Shown here piece after piece: positions 20,895 to 31,221 of a stretch of DNA of 64,000 bases. The DNA is from Pyrenophora tritici-repentis (Eukaryota > Ascomycota > Dothideomycetes > Pleosporales > Pleosporaceae): contig NC_089395.1 of assembly GCF_003171515.1 (NCBI RefSeq), positions 1,550,001 through 1,614,000 of the forward strand, given 5' to 3'. The position numbers and the translations under genes were made by a program. The notes below the pieces were generated by a model. That model was not told the origin of the DNA and did not search any database. It worked only from the letters and a program-made list of their open reading frames with translations. Each line of letters starts with the position of its first letter. Position 1 is the first letter of the stretch.

Positions 20895-21816
20895 ATGCCT
20901 GTCGCGAAAGAGCAAGTCGGCGACGTACCTGAAGGCCTAGTTCCAGCCATCAAACTTGAACCTCCGCCTGGGTTCGAACAAGATGAGTGGGAGCAGCTTA
21001 CCGATGTAATAATCACAGCCATTTATCACAGCTTATGCTAATATAAGCAGGGATTTGCGTGTGAAGCTGACGAGATTGACGGTATCTTAGATCAAAGAGG
21101 TAGTGGGGGTTCACGAAAAGGCCGACCTATCAATTTGAGCGTCCCCTATACTGGCTCTCTGAGTGGTAGCGCCCGTGCTATTGCTCAACGTGAACGCAAA
21201 GCTCTTTTCGATAAAGAGGAGAAGGTACTTGAAAGCGTTAGAACAGCCGACCGCTCCGCGAAGTACCAACTGAAGAAATCGCTTTTGCAACAGCCTAAGT
21301 ATAAATTAGCAAATAGTGCTAGACAGGCTAAGCTGCTAGAGAAAGAGTGGGATATACTTTCAGAGAAGCGGTTTACCCAGAAAAAGTCTGGTAAGTTATC
21401 ACAGCTGTTTATCATAGACATCTGCTAATAGACTATCCCAAGTGGCGAAGGATATACTAGCAATACCAATTGCTCAGGTTGGGGTTGAAAGAGTTTTCAA
21501 TGTTGCTAAGGATGTTATTGGTAGTCGGAGGCACCGACTATCTGCCCGGACAATACAGCAGATAATGGTTCTTAAGGATACAATATCTCAAGAGGAAGAA
21601 CAGGGTCTAGACTACCTAGTTGCTCAATTAGGGGAGGATGGAGAGCCAATTGACGAGGTTAATGATCTTTTTGAGCTTCCAGCCTCGTTAGAGCATACCT
21701 TCGATATAGATGAGGAGAACCAGACTACAGAAGAAGAGTCGGAGGAAGAGGTCCAGGAGGAGCGTCAATTGCCACCTCGAAAGCGCCAGCGTCCTCAGCG
21801 CTACCGTGATAATTAG
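20895..21816 (+). CDS. hAT-derived protein keeping only the C-terminal dimerisation domain
   Basis: The likely start is MPVAKEQVGDVPEG at 20895. Exons 20895-21005, 21048-21394 and 21432-21816 join in frame to 280 aa. The C-terminal half reads GKLSQVAKDILAIPIAQVGV, ERVFNVAKDVIGSRRHRLSA and TIQQIMVLKDTISQ, the hAT dimerisation motif, followed by an acidic tail and a basic KRQRPQRYR end. The middle is a Lys/Arg/Glu-rich, probably helical segment. BED finger and catalytic core are absent, so it cannot be an active transposase. It might bind or inhibit one. The second intron is only 37 bp, which is short and makes that join the weakest part. The N-terminal ~60 residues are not recognised and could be a second captured segment. 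Confidence 0.65.
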
Positions 21817-21914
21817 CTGTGTTAATATATCTCGTTTTATGTATCTAATATATCATCAACGTGTACACATTATCTTAATTAAGTGTTGTTCCGTTAAAGT
21901 ACCCAAAAAATATA

Positions 21915-22080
21915 ACCCAACCCCAACCCAACCCAACCCAACCCAAGCCCAACCCTACCACTTGGTCTGTGCGACCCCAGCCCAGCCCTAACCCATGGTC
22001 TGTGCGACCCCAACCCAACCCTAACCCATGGTCTGTGCGACCCCAACCCAACCCCAACCCAAGACTGGGTATACCCAACC
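21915..22080. repeat. Right subterminal repeat array (33-bp-type units with CCCAACCC runs)
   Basis: About three copies of a unit containing CATGGTCTGTGCGACCCCA and a CCCAACCC run lie next to the right terminus. The same CGCACGGACCATGGGTTAGG motif appears inverted at the left end (around 19618-19640). Confidence 0.82.
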
Positions 22081-22465
22081 CATTTGCCAGCGTAGTTATT
22101 CGGAGAGCGGCTCGGAATAACCTTCTGCCTATGGACTGTGCGGATGGTCTAAGCGTCGTTCGGACCGAGATATCATCGAGGATTCACCAACTGGGCTCTA
22201 GCCCATCACAGTTACATCTATACTTAACGTTACTATACTACATATATTATGTTACTAGGGCTAACGCTAGCGTAGCGTGCAAAGACGCAGCACCCTAAAC
22301 CTCACACAAAAACAGCACACGGGGGTAGCACAAAAAAGTCAATAGTCTAGGACTAACAGACGAGAGAAATTTCAAGGTTTCTGTGCCACCCCCTGTAAGT
22401 GGGGACAGCCGGTGGCGCTTATGCAACTAATATGCCCCCACGCATAAGAAGCGAGAGGTTTTTAG

Positions 22466-22656
22466 TGTCGGATCGTGAGTATCGGTAGAGACGTCGGCTG
22501 CTTGACACTTCGGCCCGACTTCGGCCCACCTTGCGCAGAGCTTAGGTATACCTTCGTAGCAGCTATGTTCGTAGACAATCAGAAGAACCACCGAACAGAA
22601 TGCATTCCTAGTTATCGTTATTTCCCTTTCCGCACTTAGTGCAAAGCCAACCAACA
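22466..22656 (-). repeat. Solo LTR, family B, with 5-bp target duplication
   Basis: TGTCGGATCG..CCAACCAACA, 191 bp, is flanked by TTTAG on both sides (22461-22465 and 22657-22661). It is in opposite orientation to the copy at 18296-18490 and nearly identical over the shared length. Confidence 0.92.
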
Positions 22657-22704
22657 TTTAGAGTAATATCCTGCTTTTCTCCTCTATTCTCTTTGTCCTT
22701 CTCC

Positions 22705-22833
22705 CAGACTTGTCAACAATCAAGCCGATCGGCGGCTTGATTCCTATCTAGGGTTGACACGAGCCTACTGTAGGGACGTGCACACCTAATTAGGAATCAA
22801 GCCTGTAGATCGGCTTGATTGCTGACAAGTCTG
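22705..22833. mobile_element. hAT MITE, 129 bp
   Basis: Long terminal inverted repeats start CAGACTTGTCAACAATCAA (left) and CAGACTTGTCAGCAATCAA (right, reversed). The perfect 8-bp target duplication is CCTTCTCC (22697-22704 and 22834-22841). The terminus agrees with that of the autonomous hAT at 13985 in 16 of 19 positions. No coding capacity. Confidence 0.92.
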
Positions 22834-23168
22834 CCTTCTCCTCGCCGGCCTCTGATTCTAGTGCGCTCCACAACGCTGGGTTAATAGCACGGTATAACTT
22901 TCTCCACTGCTAGGGTGCTATTGTGTTCTTAGGAAGGGTATAGTGTAGTAGCCATATAGCCGAGGTAACCGAATAAGCGATAAAGAGAGGCAGTGGCGCA
23001 TTAGGGCCTAGTTTAGGGATAATACAGCCTGCGCTGGGGTATACTGTGGTGTCTAGAGGGCAATACTTTGTGCAAGCATCTTCCTTTGCCCCCAGGCAAC
23101 GCCAACTTTCCAGTAACTTGTCTATAACACACACGCAACTTGCGGACAACCTGTATGCAACTTGCGGA

Positions 23169-23296
23169 CAGAGTCCGCAACAATCAAGCGATAGGCAGAT
23201 TGATTACCTGATTAGGTCTGTCACGGACCAGATAGTGATCTTTCGAGGCCTAATCCGGTAATCAATCTGCCTATCGCTTGATTGTTGCGGACTCTG
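23169..23296. mobile_element. hAT MITE, 128 bp, with ends matching the autonomous hAT
   Basis: Inverted repeats of about 40 bp start CAGAGTCCGCAACAATCAA. They differ from the terminus of the 13985-17179 transposon at only one of 19 positions. The perfect 8-bp target duplication is CTTGCGGA (23161-23168 and 23297-23304). It is inserted into a small array of ACTTGCGGACAA repeats. Confidence 0.94.
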
Positions 23297-23814
23297 CTTG
23301 CGGACAACTTACACGGAACATGTCGATAACTTGCATGCGACTTCCGGACAATACATGCCCGCAACATGCACATCGCTTTATCCTTTGCCCTTGGGGGCAA
23401 GCATCTTTTTTCTTTATATCTTACGCTTGACCCTCTTTTGTCTAGAAAAATGTAACTTTAACCCTACGTTAGTAGTACTGTTTAGGCCTCTAGTATCATC
23501 TCCGGGCCCTTCAATGGCTGCATGACGAAGCAAATAAGCACTGTACGGGAATGGCGAAAATCTCCCACTTGGAGGCTGCATCCAAAGATACCCAACTTAC
23601 ATCAATACCCCACATCACTTGTGCAAACGGAAGCAGCATCCCCGATTGCCTCATCAATCTCTAGCAAACCATCATCCACCACACTTCGCTAGCTACTGCG
23701 GCAAACACAACCGTCTTCACGCTATCAACAACCCCTGCCCCATATCCTTCCCTCCCCTTTGTCCCCTCCCCATACCCTCCTTCCTATCCGCACAACCCCC
23801 TCCCCCAACCTACC
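23297..23814. other. Intergenic with short ACTTGCGGACAAC-type repeats
   Basis: The repeat unit occurs several times around 23130-23370 on both sides of the MITE. No gene is supported before 23815. Confidence 0.5.
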
Positions 23815-24231
23815 ATGCCCTCAGACAGTCCCCTATCCGAAGATTACTCCTGGCAAAAAGCAAAACCCCTCTGGATCCTTGTCATCGTGATCGGTACCCT
23901 ACTCGCCCTATACATACTGTACAAAATCACACGCTGCATACTCCGGCGCTGGGAAAACACTCACGCCCGCGTCTCCACCGCAGGGCCGTTGGGCGGTGAC
24001 GCTGTCGATTCATCAACAACTACCCCACGGTGGGACGATGCCAGGGCTAGGGAGAGACATAGTGATGGAGAGATTACAAGACCCGCAACAGCGGTAACAC
24101 GACAGAACAGTTCCAACTCTATTCTACCAAGGTATGAAAAGTTCGATGAAGATGGCAAGTGTAGGGAGGAAGTCAAGGTAGAGAAGAGAGGGCGGTATAC
24201 TTATGCGCTGGGGGAGAGGTTTGTGGTGTGA
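23815..24231 (+). CDS. Small single-pass membrane protein, unknown function
   Basis: 138 aa with a short N-terminus (MPSDSPLSEDYSWQKAKP), one strong transmembrane helix (about residues 19-37, LWILVIVIGTLLALYILYK) and a basic, Ser/Thr-rich cytosolic tail. The start was chosen because the helix follows it directly and the upstream sequence is a pyrimidine-rich leader ending AACCTACCATG. I do not recognise the family. It has the same overall plan as the product at 28694 but no clear sequence similarity. Confidence 0.6.
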   Translation: MPSDSPLSEDYSWQKAKPLWILVIVIGTLLALYILYKITRCILRRWENTHARVSTAGPLGGDAVDSSTTTPRWDDARARERHSDGEITRPATAVTRQNSSNSILPRYEKFDEDGKCREEVKVEKRGRYTYALGERFVV

Positions 24232-24936
24232 TGCGATTCTCTTGTCCTACCTTGTCGACCTGAGTATTTGTCTGTGATAGATTGGGTACACGCGGTTTCC
24301 GGCCTGTGTTCAAGCACGTTGGGGGAAGATGCTTGGAAGTAGATTGAGCGACTTTTGTATCTTTGTGAGGTAGCAGAGGGGGTATTCCAGAAAGCCACTA
24401 TGTCGGAAACAAGATCTCTACGTCCCTCTACCTCTTCGAAACATGCACACAAGATCAAACCCGTTATGCTACACTAGGACCTCTTGTACTTACGCCATTC
24501 TTCAACGCGAAACCGCGCCCGCGTTTGACCTTCTACTTTGACCGTCCAAGGAGTTCGTTTGTTCGAACAAGAGCAGTGGGGCAAGAGAATTAATTGCAGA
24601 CGGGATGTCTCGTTGTCGAAACAAGAAACGCCTTGATCAACTATCGCACCGGTGATCCTGGCAGTCTTTGGCGAGAGTGAGGTTGAGGGAGACGAGGTGG
24701 CCCGCAGTTGTGAAGTTCATAGTTGATCTCCCCGTGCACAAGCATCAAGGAAATTAGTCAGGTAAAAAGGGGGAGACAGAAAGAGAGCTCAACAGAAGAA
24801 ATTCTTTTGAAGATCCGGAAGAAAGTATTTTTTATATACATACATCTATATACAATAGAAAACAACACACACGCACAACATGACGTAAAATGCTTGTCTA
24901 TGTGTGCGTGCGGTAGCGGCAGCAACAAAATTAAAA
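24232..24936. other. Intergenic, no feature seen
   Basis: Convergent 3' regions of the small membrane protein gene and the MFS gene. No gene or element is supported. Confidence 0.5.
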
Positions 24937-26825
24937 CTACCTTCCCGCCATGCTAGCGGCTTCCGCGCCGAACCTCGTCATGCCCCTCAAAACATGACCC
25001 CACTTATAAAACGCAAACAGCGAAGGGATAAACGCTAGCGCCAGGAAACCAGGCAAACTGCTCGCCCAGTGAATTCCCAAATTCCTGTACAGATCTGCGC
25101 CGAACAAGGGGAACACGGCTCCTGCGATGCTGCGCAGGACGGTGCTGGCGGCCAGGGCGGAGGCGGCGTAACCTTGGTACGCATCGACAATGTAGTTTGT
25201 CAACGACATGTACAGCAGCACCATGCCGAAGCCGAATAGGGTGCCGGCGGAGACGCAAATCATAAAGGGGAGCTCGGGCGCGTTTGTCCATGCGAACCAG
25301 AAGAGGCCGATGGGGAGGGCGGCGGAGCCCAGCATGGCGGGTGGGAGACGGGCTTCAGGTGGTGCAGCGCCATTGCAGCGGAACACGACTCTTGCGTAGC
25401 GCTTTTGGTCGACGAGGGCGACGTAGACGAGCGAAATCATGATGCCAACGATGATGGCGAGAAAAGGAAGAGATGCCACGCCTTGTGGCCAACCGCGCAC
25501 CTGCTGGAAAACAATGGGGTATGCCGCGAACAAAAGAAACAGCGTGCCGTGAACAACGGAAAGGAAAAGCGACAGAAGAGTGACAATGGGCTCGTAGATG
25601 AGCATGATCCATGGGCGCAGCGCGCCAACGCGGAGTTGCACCGCAATCGACTTTGGTGCGATGCCAGCGACGTCGTGCTGTTTGCCCGTCTCGGCGGTGA
25701 GCCTGGTTGCACGACGCTGGAGGAGGACGGGGGCGTACGTCTCGGGGAATGTGAGGATGAGGACGAACCAGGTGGGACCCGAGACAATGGAGATGAGCAT
25801 GGGGATGGCGCGCCAGCCGTACTCCTTGACGAGGAAGCCGCACACAATGGGTCCGAGGTTCTGGCCTACGAGTCCGGCGAGGGTGAAGATGCTCATGACT
25901 AGGCCACGGTCCTGTGCGGAGAACATGTCTGCGACTACAGCGGGCGCGACGGCTTGGGTGAAGGATCCGGCTAGGCCGCCGAAGAAGCGCAGGGCAATGA
26001 CGACGTTCATCGAGGATGAGAGACCGACGAGGCCGCTGAAGGCAACAAAGGCACCAAAGGTCATTACGTAGAGGTCGCGACGGCCGTAGACCTCGCTCAG
26101 AGGAGAGAGAATGAGGGCTCCGACTGCGAAGCCAAGCACAAATGCTGAGGTAGTGAGGAGAGCCGTAGTTTGAGTGATGTGAAACTCGGTCTTGAGCTGT
26201 TCTGTGCCTGTGAGATAGTTAGATGATGGACCGAACAAAACCGAATATCCTCATACATACCTTGAGAGAAGCCCGACGAGGCAATAGAAACCATGAAGCA
26301 AGCAAATGCGAGAAGCATGGCGTTGAACCATTTGCGTCCCGCGGTAAAGTTGAGTGGGTTCTCAACATCGTCCACTTCCCAGTTGACAGCAAATGTCTCC
26401 ATGCTCACCACCTTGCTCGCCTCCTCCTGGGCCAACTGTGCCAGAGTGACCTGGCCATCAAACCGATGGCTTTGCCATGAGGGCCGTCTTTCCACGTCAA
26501 ACTCGCCCGTCCAGACGCGCTCTTTGGTAGAAAGGTCACGCTCCAGCCAGGTATCTCTTTTGCCCTGTCCAATCCAGGCTGAATGTCGAGCACCCCCCGC
26601 CTGTGGAAATGGAGGGGGGAAGAGTGACGAGTCCATCATGGCACTCATCCGTGCCGCACGACCCTCTGTATCGAAAACGCTGACGACGCGCTGATCAGAC
26701 TCGACTGCCCATGGCATATATAGCGCGTCGACGTGGTCTCCGGGTTGCGCTGACGGCCATAATGTGTGACGTCTGTTGCCCTCGATGTCCTGGAACCGTG
26801 AGGCCCGCCATGAAGCTCGATACAT
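24937..26825 (-). CDS. MFS transporter, DHA1 (drug:H+ antiporter)-like
   Basis: Two exons (26261-26825 and 24937-26207, 53 bp GT-AG intron) join in frame to 611 aa, usual for fungal DHA1 transporters with a ~180-residue cytosolic N-terminus. VDDVENPLNFTAGRKWFNAM is the typical lead-in to helix 1. The cytosolic loop LSPLSEVYGRRDLYV is motif A of the superfamily, and GLVGQNLGPIVCGFLVKEYG with WRAIPMLIS is a motif C-like stretch followed by the usual W-R. The second half ends LPGFLALAFIPSLFAFYKWG. Such proteins export fungicides, polyamines or secondary metabolites from the plasma membrane. The substrate is unknown. Confidence 0.9.
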
Positions 26826-28693
26826 GGCTAGATATATGTGATGACGATATGGAAACGATGTTTATCAGACGTGAAAACGTCTGGCAGTTTTGTTTTGTTT
26901 TGGGCGTGTTCAAGTCGAACTGGATAGATCAAAGTGCACTGCACTTGCTCAAAGACAATAAATCGACGAGCAGCAAGAAGACCGAGCTAGCGGCAATGAC
27001 ATGAGGAAATTACTTTTTGGACAGAGGCGAAATAATGAAGGAAAGGTTCAATGAGGTCGGACCACGAGGTTCATGGAATCAAAAGGTGATCATGACTTGG
27101 CGGGACCTATATGCATTCCCGCAGCTAAATGGGGGCGCCCGTTGAAACATGGCATTGGCCTGCTTGGGTGCGCGGCCAGCTGCCTGTGGGACACAAGCCA
27201 GCGGGGCTCTGCGGCTGCTCTAGTTGTTTGGTGTAGAGAGTGGATGAGGCTCATGCAGCCTTGTTAGCCAGGGCATGCACAGCATAGAACCACACGTCCG
27301 AGCTAGGGTACCTAGCGTTTGATGTGCACGTCTTCACAAAGGAATGACGTCCTAGCTGCCCGTTGTTGCTGGTAGTTAATAGTCTTGACAAAATATCCGA
27401 ATGTATAGCGCGAGCTCGACTTGGGCGACTCATTTACTCCCTTTTCCCATGTTGCTGTAATGAGGGCTGCACAATGACAAGCCCAGCTGGTGTACGTGAA
27501 ATGAGGAAACGGACAAGTGATGTTCTAGATCAAGCGCCCCACCGGGGGGTCGCTGGTTTCCTAATGAGGCCGCCAAGTCCTCCCAAGCATAAAGGCTTGG
27601 AGGAACGAAGACGTCTTACTAGTCAGTATCTTCCGATCGGCTCTCGGCCGCTGTCTACCGATCGGGTACCTCACCAGAACGATCCCACAGGCTGGAATAT
27701 AACAGGCAGCAATTACAGTAGACGCTTTACCTTGGGATAGCCTTACCAGCTTGATAGGCGTACAACAACTCACCGTAGGCGCTAGAATGCCGCACACGAC
27801 AAAAAAACAAATAGAGTTCTTGCGAACGCAACATCGCAATAGAACATGCGCATGCCAGATGCATTATGCCAACCGGCGCAAAAGAAAACCAAAACAAAGG
27901 CTTTAGAAAAAGCTCAGAGGGAACATGTTGATGCAAAACAGGAACACGACTGGCATAGTTAAGTGGTCAATAGCAGGAAGCTGTCGACCTACCGCATGAG
28001 CGAAACGAACAGAAGGTACAAAGGGCGGCGGTAATTGCAAACGTAGCGCGCATGTAGCGTGGCTGTCGCATTTGAGACGAGGTGTTTGGGCGCACCGTGC
28101 GCGGGCAAAATCCCAAGTGCCAGGTCCATCCCACGGGACGTGAAACGCTAAGACTCACCAGCTGGCCGGATTGGGAAGGGAGACCCGTTCCGCACGCTGC
28201 GCAAACGGTCTTGTACTGAACGAGATAGATTAACCCCACGTGCGAGTAGCTCGACGTCAGTCGTACAGCTTCATGGCGCCCAGCTGTGAATATAGTAGGG
28301 TGCTAACTCGAAAGTCTCTACGTGCTACCTATGCTGAGACGGGACAAGGCGGACGGGGACGGCCGAGATGTGTGGCGCATGTCGTGGTACGTATGCGTGT
28401 GGAAGGTGGTGTAGATGAAGGAGGAAGCAGGGAAGAAATGAGGAGAAAGAGGAGATGGGTGTAAGACAAACGCGAGATGTTCAGTGATGATACAAAAAAG
28501 CAGAGTAGTGGAGATAAGAGTTTGGGACTTAGTCAGCGTCGCGCGATACGAGCGCGGTTACACGTATCGATGAATACGAGATCTAGATGCCATCGTCACT
28601 GTCAGCGTTTGTCAATGATGTGTCAATCCTAACTTACCATGTGAAATAGGTCAACTACCTTTCTATTCATTTCAGTCCCTTCACACCTCTTCA
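26826..28693. other. Intergenic, no supportable gene
   Basis: 1.9 kb with several frames of 60-125 codons on both strands, none with recognisable content or introns. The sequence upstream of 26825 should hold the MFS promoter. Confidence 0.5.
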
Positions 28694-29110
28694 ATGGATC
28701 AAGAAATCATCTTAGTACTCTGCATCGTCATCCTCCTCATTCTCATCATCCAAATCATCCTCACCCTTCGCCTCCTCATATCCCTGCACCCCACCCCACC
28801 CATCCGCCGTATAGACGAAGAAGATCATACTCTAGCTCCTTCATGTTCAGTACAGCGAGACTGTAGTAGACGGACAAGTGTAGTTTCAATGCCTTATGCA
28901 TATGCAGCGAGTTCCGTGTATAGCGAGCCAGTGTCGGATAGGAACGCGGCAGTTTCTCCATCGCGAGAGTCCGTCGCGTATAAGAAGGGCACCGACAAGG
29001 AAATAAGACTGCCGAAACAGTTGAACGAAGATAAGAGAGAAGACGTTGTCATGAAAATATTCGGTAGGAATTCTGGCTCTACTATTACCTCGCGACCAGA
29101 CAGAGAATAA
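28694..29110 (+). CDS. Small single-pass membrane protein, unknown function
   Basis: 138 aa. The N-terminus begins MDQEIILVLCIVILLILIIQ, a very hydrophobic Leu/Ile helix (residues ~5-30), followed by a hydrophilic Ser/Arg-rich tail with many possible phosphorylation sites (RRTSVVSMP, SPSRESV). Its stop is 19 bp from the stop codon of the pirin gene on the other strand. Family not recognised. Confidence 0.6.
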   Translation: MDQEIILVLCIVILLILIIQIILTLRLLISLHPTPPIRRIDEEDHTLAPSCSVQRDCSRRTSVVSMPYAYAASSVYSEPVSDRNAAVSPSRESVAYKKGTDKEIRLPKQLNEDKREDVVMKIFGRNSGSTITSRPDRE

Positions 29111-29129
29111 AGAGAGAAACAAATCCCAC

Positions 29130-30177
29130 CTACGCATCGTCCATACCTAGATCGAACAGCAAGAACTCAGCCGGCTTGTCACCCACGCTTTCCACCCGGA
29201 CTTGCTCGCCACCCTTGACACCCTCAATAAACGCGCCATCGCCTTCACCTAGGACCAAATCGCCAATCTTGATCTGTGCACCCCCTTGCTTTGGCTGTGT
29301 GCGTCCACCCATGACAACATGCGCAAACAGTTTCCTCGGCCCCTCGGCAACAACATCATGCACGACGCTCTTTCCCTTTGACAAAATGCACGCATCCATG
29401 CTCAGATCCGCCTGAAGGCCAATAGCGCCCTTGCTCTGCTCAAGCCTGTCGGTCGACTCCATGATGCGCACCAGCTTGTCAGTCTTGTCTTGATCGGTAA
29501 ACTGCTTAGTTTCGTAGTGCGGCTTCAGCCCCCTCTTATTCGGCTTGGCCCAAATCTGCAAGAAATGCACCTCGGACTCTTTATTGCGGTTATACTCAGA
29601 GTGGCGAATTCCCGTGCCGGCACTAGTAAATTGCACCTCGCCGCGTTTGAGGTTCTCCAGGTTGCCCATGCTATCCCGGTGTTCGAGCACGCCATTGACA
29701 ATGTAGCTGAAGATGAGGAACTCGGCGTGGCTGTGCGTTCCTATTTTGCCGGTAATGCATTAGTTTTTTGGTAAAGCGTATGAAAATGGCGCCACAGTTT
29801 GCACACGTACCAAAGCCGGTGCCTGCCTTGACCCTGTCCTCGTTGATCACCCTGAGCGGGCCAAAGCTCTCATGCTGGGGGTCAAAGTACGAGGCAAATG
29901 AAAATGTGTGATAGGTATAAAGCCAGTCGTGATCCGCGTGTCCGCGTTGCGACCATGGGCGCTTGGTAACCTTCATCGAGGTAGGTGCAGCCGTCGACAT
30001 TGCGCGCGCACTCTGCTTGACAGCGAGAGACGACGAGGACAAAAAGAGATTGCGAAACGTGCTTGAGAAAGCCAGGATGACAGCAAAAGCACAAACAAGC
30101 GCTGCAATCGTCTTTGTATGTGATGAATAGGACGAATGTGGCGTGTGAGGATCTTCAGGGCGGGCGTTGTCGGTCAT
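29130..30177 (-). CDS. Pirin-family cupin protein with an N-terminal transmembrane segment
   Basis: Two exons (29811-30177 and 29130-29740) join in frame to 325 aa. The pirin N-domain is clear: [40 protein letters not shown], then [20 protein letters not shown] and [13 protein letters not shown]. The metal-site histidines lie in THSHAEF (usual HPHRxxE) and GIRHSEYN. Pirins are cupin dioxygenase or quercetinase-like proteins, often nuclear cofactors. Unusually, about 60 residues precede the domain and include a hydrophobic helix ([18 protein letters not shown]), which would anchor the protein in a membrane. An internal ATG ([10 protein letters not shown]) could instead start a soluble 265-residue form. 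It is transcribed divergently from the gene at 30631. Confidence 0.88.
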
Positions 30178-30630
30178 TATTAGAGAAGCAGTTGCAGCAT
30201 GCCCGCTTTATACGTGGATTGTGCATCGTCCAAGTCGATTATTTTTCGCGCGCAAAACATGTGCATTTACAATGGGTGACAAAGACGCGCGAAAGAATTA
30301 GTACGAGGCGGCGTTGAAGATGCAAGTAAGCAGATTATTAATGCATGACGGAATCATCCCTGCTTCTTGATCAGCTGCACGTCATTCGCTGCTTGCCGAG
30401 CAAAACGTGCCGAACGCCGCTACCACTAATCGGCAACGACTTTTCAAGAGTACTGAAATGTACCTGTTTGAGTAGAACACGTGCCTACAATTGTGAAGTA
30501 AGAAAGAGCGTGGGATTTGATAGGATTGCAGCCCTGCGGAACTCGACACCAAAACCCTCAACATCATAACACCGAAAACTACGTTATTACATCATCAACA
30601 CCACAACACCACCGATCAACACAACCAACC

Positions 30631-30885
30631 ATGTCCCTCAAATCCTTCGACCCAGACGCCTTCATGGCCGCTTGGTCCGATGAAAAGTACTCCCCCCTCC
30701 ACACGAACAAGACGCTCTACCAATGTCTCTGCGAGTCCTTCGGCATCGACCCCAAAGATACTTATGTCTACCGGGCCATGGCTGAGACGACGTTGTTGCA
30801 TATGCAGCGGGCAATTGCGGCGGGGGGACAGAATAAGATGCTTGATTGGTATCATGATAGTGAGGGGGAGTTGGTATGTTCTTGA
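30631..30885 (+). CDS. Small conserved-looking protein, unknown function
   Basis: The start ACCATGTCCCTC is followed by an open frame of 84 codons (MSLKSFDPDAFMAAWSDEKY). A donor-like GTATGT at 30874 and an acceptor TTGTAG at 30911-30913 would instead join GEL to YRW and extend the end to about 30958, so the C-terminus is uncertain. The product is small, without signal peptide, with a probable helix MAETTLLHMQRAIAAGGQNK. Not recognised. Confidence 0.5.
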   Translation: MSLKSFDPDAFMAAWSDEKYSPLHTNKTLYQCLCESFGIDPKDTYVYRAMAETTLLHMQRAIAAGGQNKMLDWYHDSEGELVCS

Positions 30886-31162
30886 TTTTTTTTTGTGCGT
30901 GTTTGAATTGTAGTATAGATGGGTAAGTTGGGTGGCGGGTTTGTTTCACGTGATTTGACCAGACGTTATTCTTCAATGTTGTTTCCTTGGGCCTGGTATC
31001 GGGTTTTCTTGTATTGGCTGGGAATGACCTGGGATTGTACACCGTCTAATGGTGTGCACAACTTCTTTGGTTTTTTTCTTCACCAGTGTCCAACATCACC
31101 GTATACTTTTCATATTACACCTGGTGTAATAAACTATTCCCCATGTTCAACTACCCCATCTC

Positions 31163-31170
31163 TATATATA
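31163..31170 (+). promoter_or_regulatory. TATA box of the methyltransferase-like gene
   Basis: TATATATA lies about 52 bp before the chosen ATG at 31222, in a pyrimidine-rich leader. This supports starting the gene there rather than at the upstream in-frame ATGs. Confidence 0.45.
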
Positions 31171-31221
31171 GCCGTCTTTTGTATCCAACAGACCCCTTCC
31201 CTCTCCCATCTTACAACTTCT

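Larger units (their letters stand above)
19500..22094. mobile_element. Non-autonomous hAT element carrying a histone H3-like gene
   Basis: The left end TACGCTGGCAAATGGGT is repeated as an exact 17-bp inverted copy at the right end (22078-22094). An exact 8-bp target duplication GTTATTCG flanks the element (19492-19499 and 22095-22102). Length is 2595 bp. Subterminal regions are G/C-biased repeats of GGGTTGGGG type. Inside lie a minus-strand histone H3-like gene and, divergently, a plus-strand gene ending in a hAT dimerisation domain. No complete transposase core is present, so mobility would need a helper element. Confidence 0.93.

Noticed and set aside
21915..22080. Possible interstitial telomere
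   Set aside because: The repeat is GGGTTGGGG/GGGTTGGG rather than regular TTAGGG, and it sits exactly inside the terminal inverted repeats of a transposon.
30919..31221. In-frame 101-codon upstream extension of the methyltransferase-like protein
   Set aside because: Composition differs, it contains the TATA box just before the ATG at 31222, and the upstream peptide has no family-like features.
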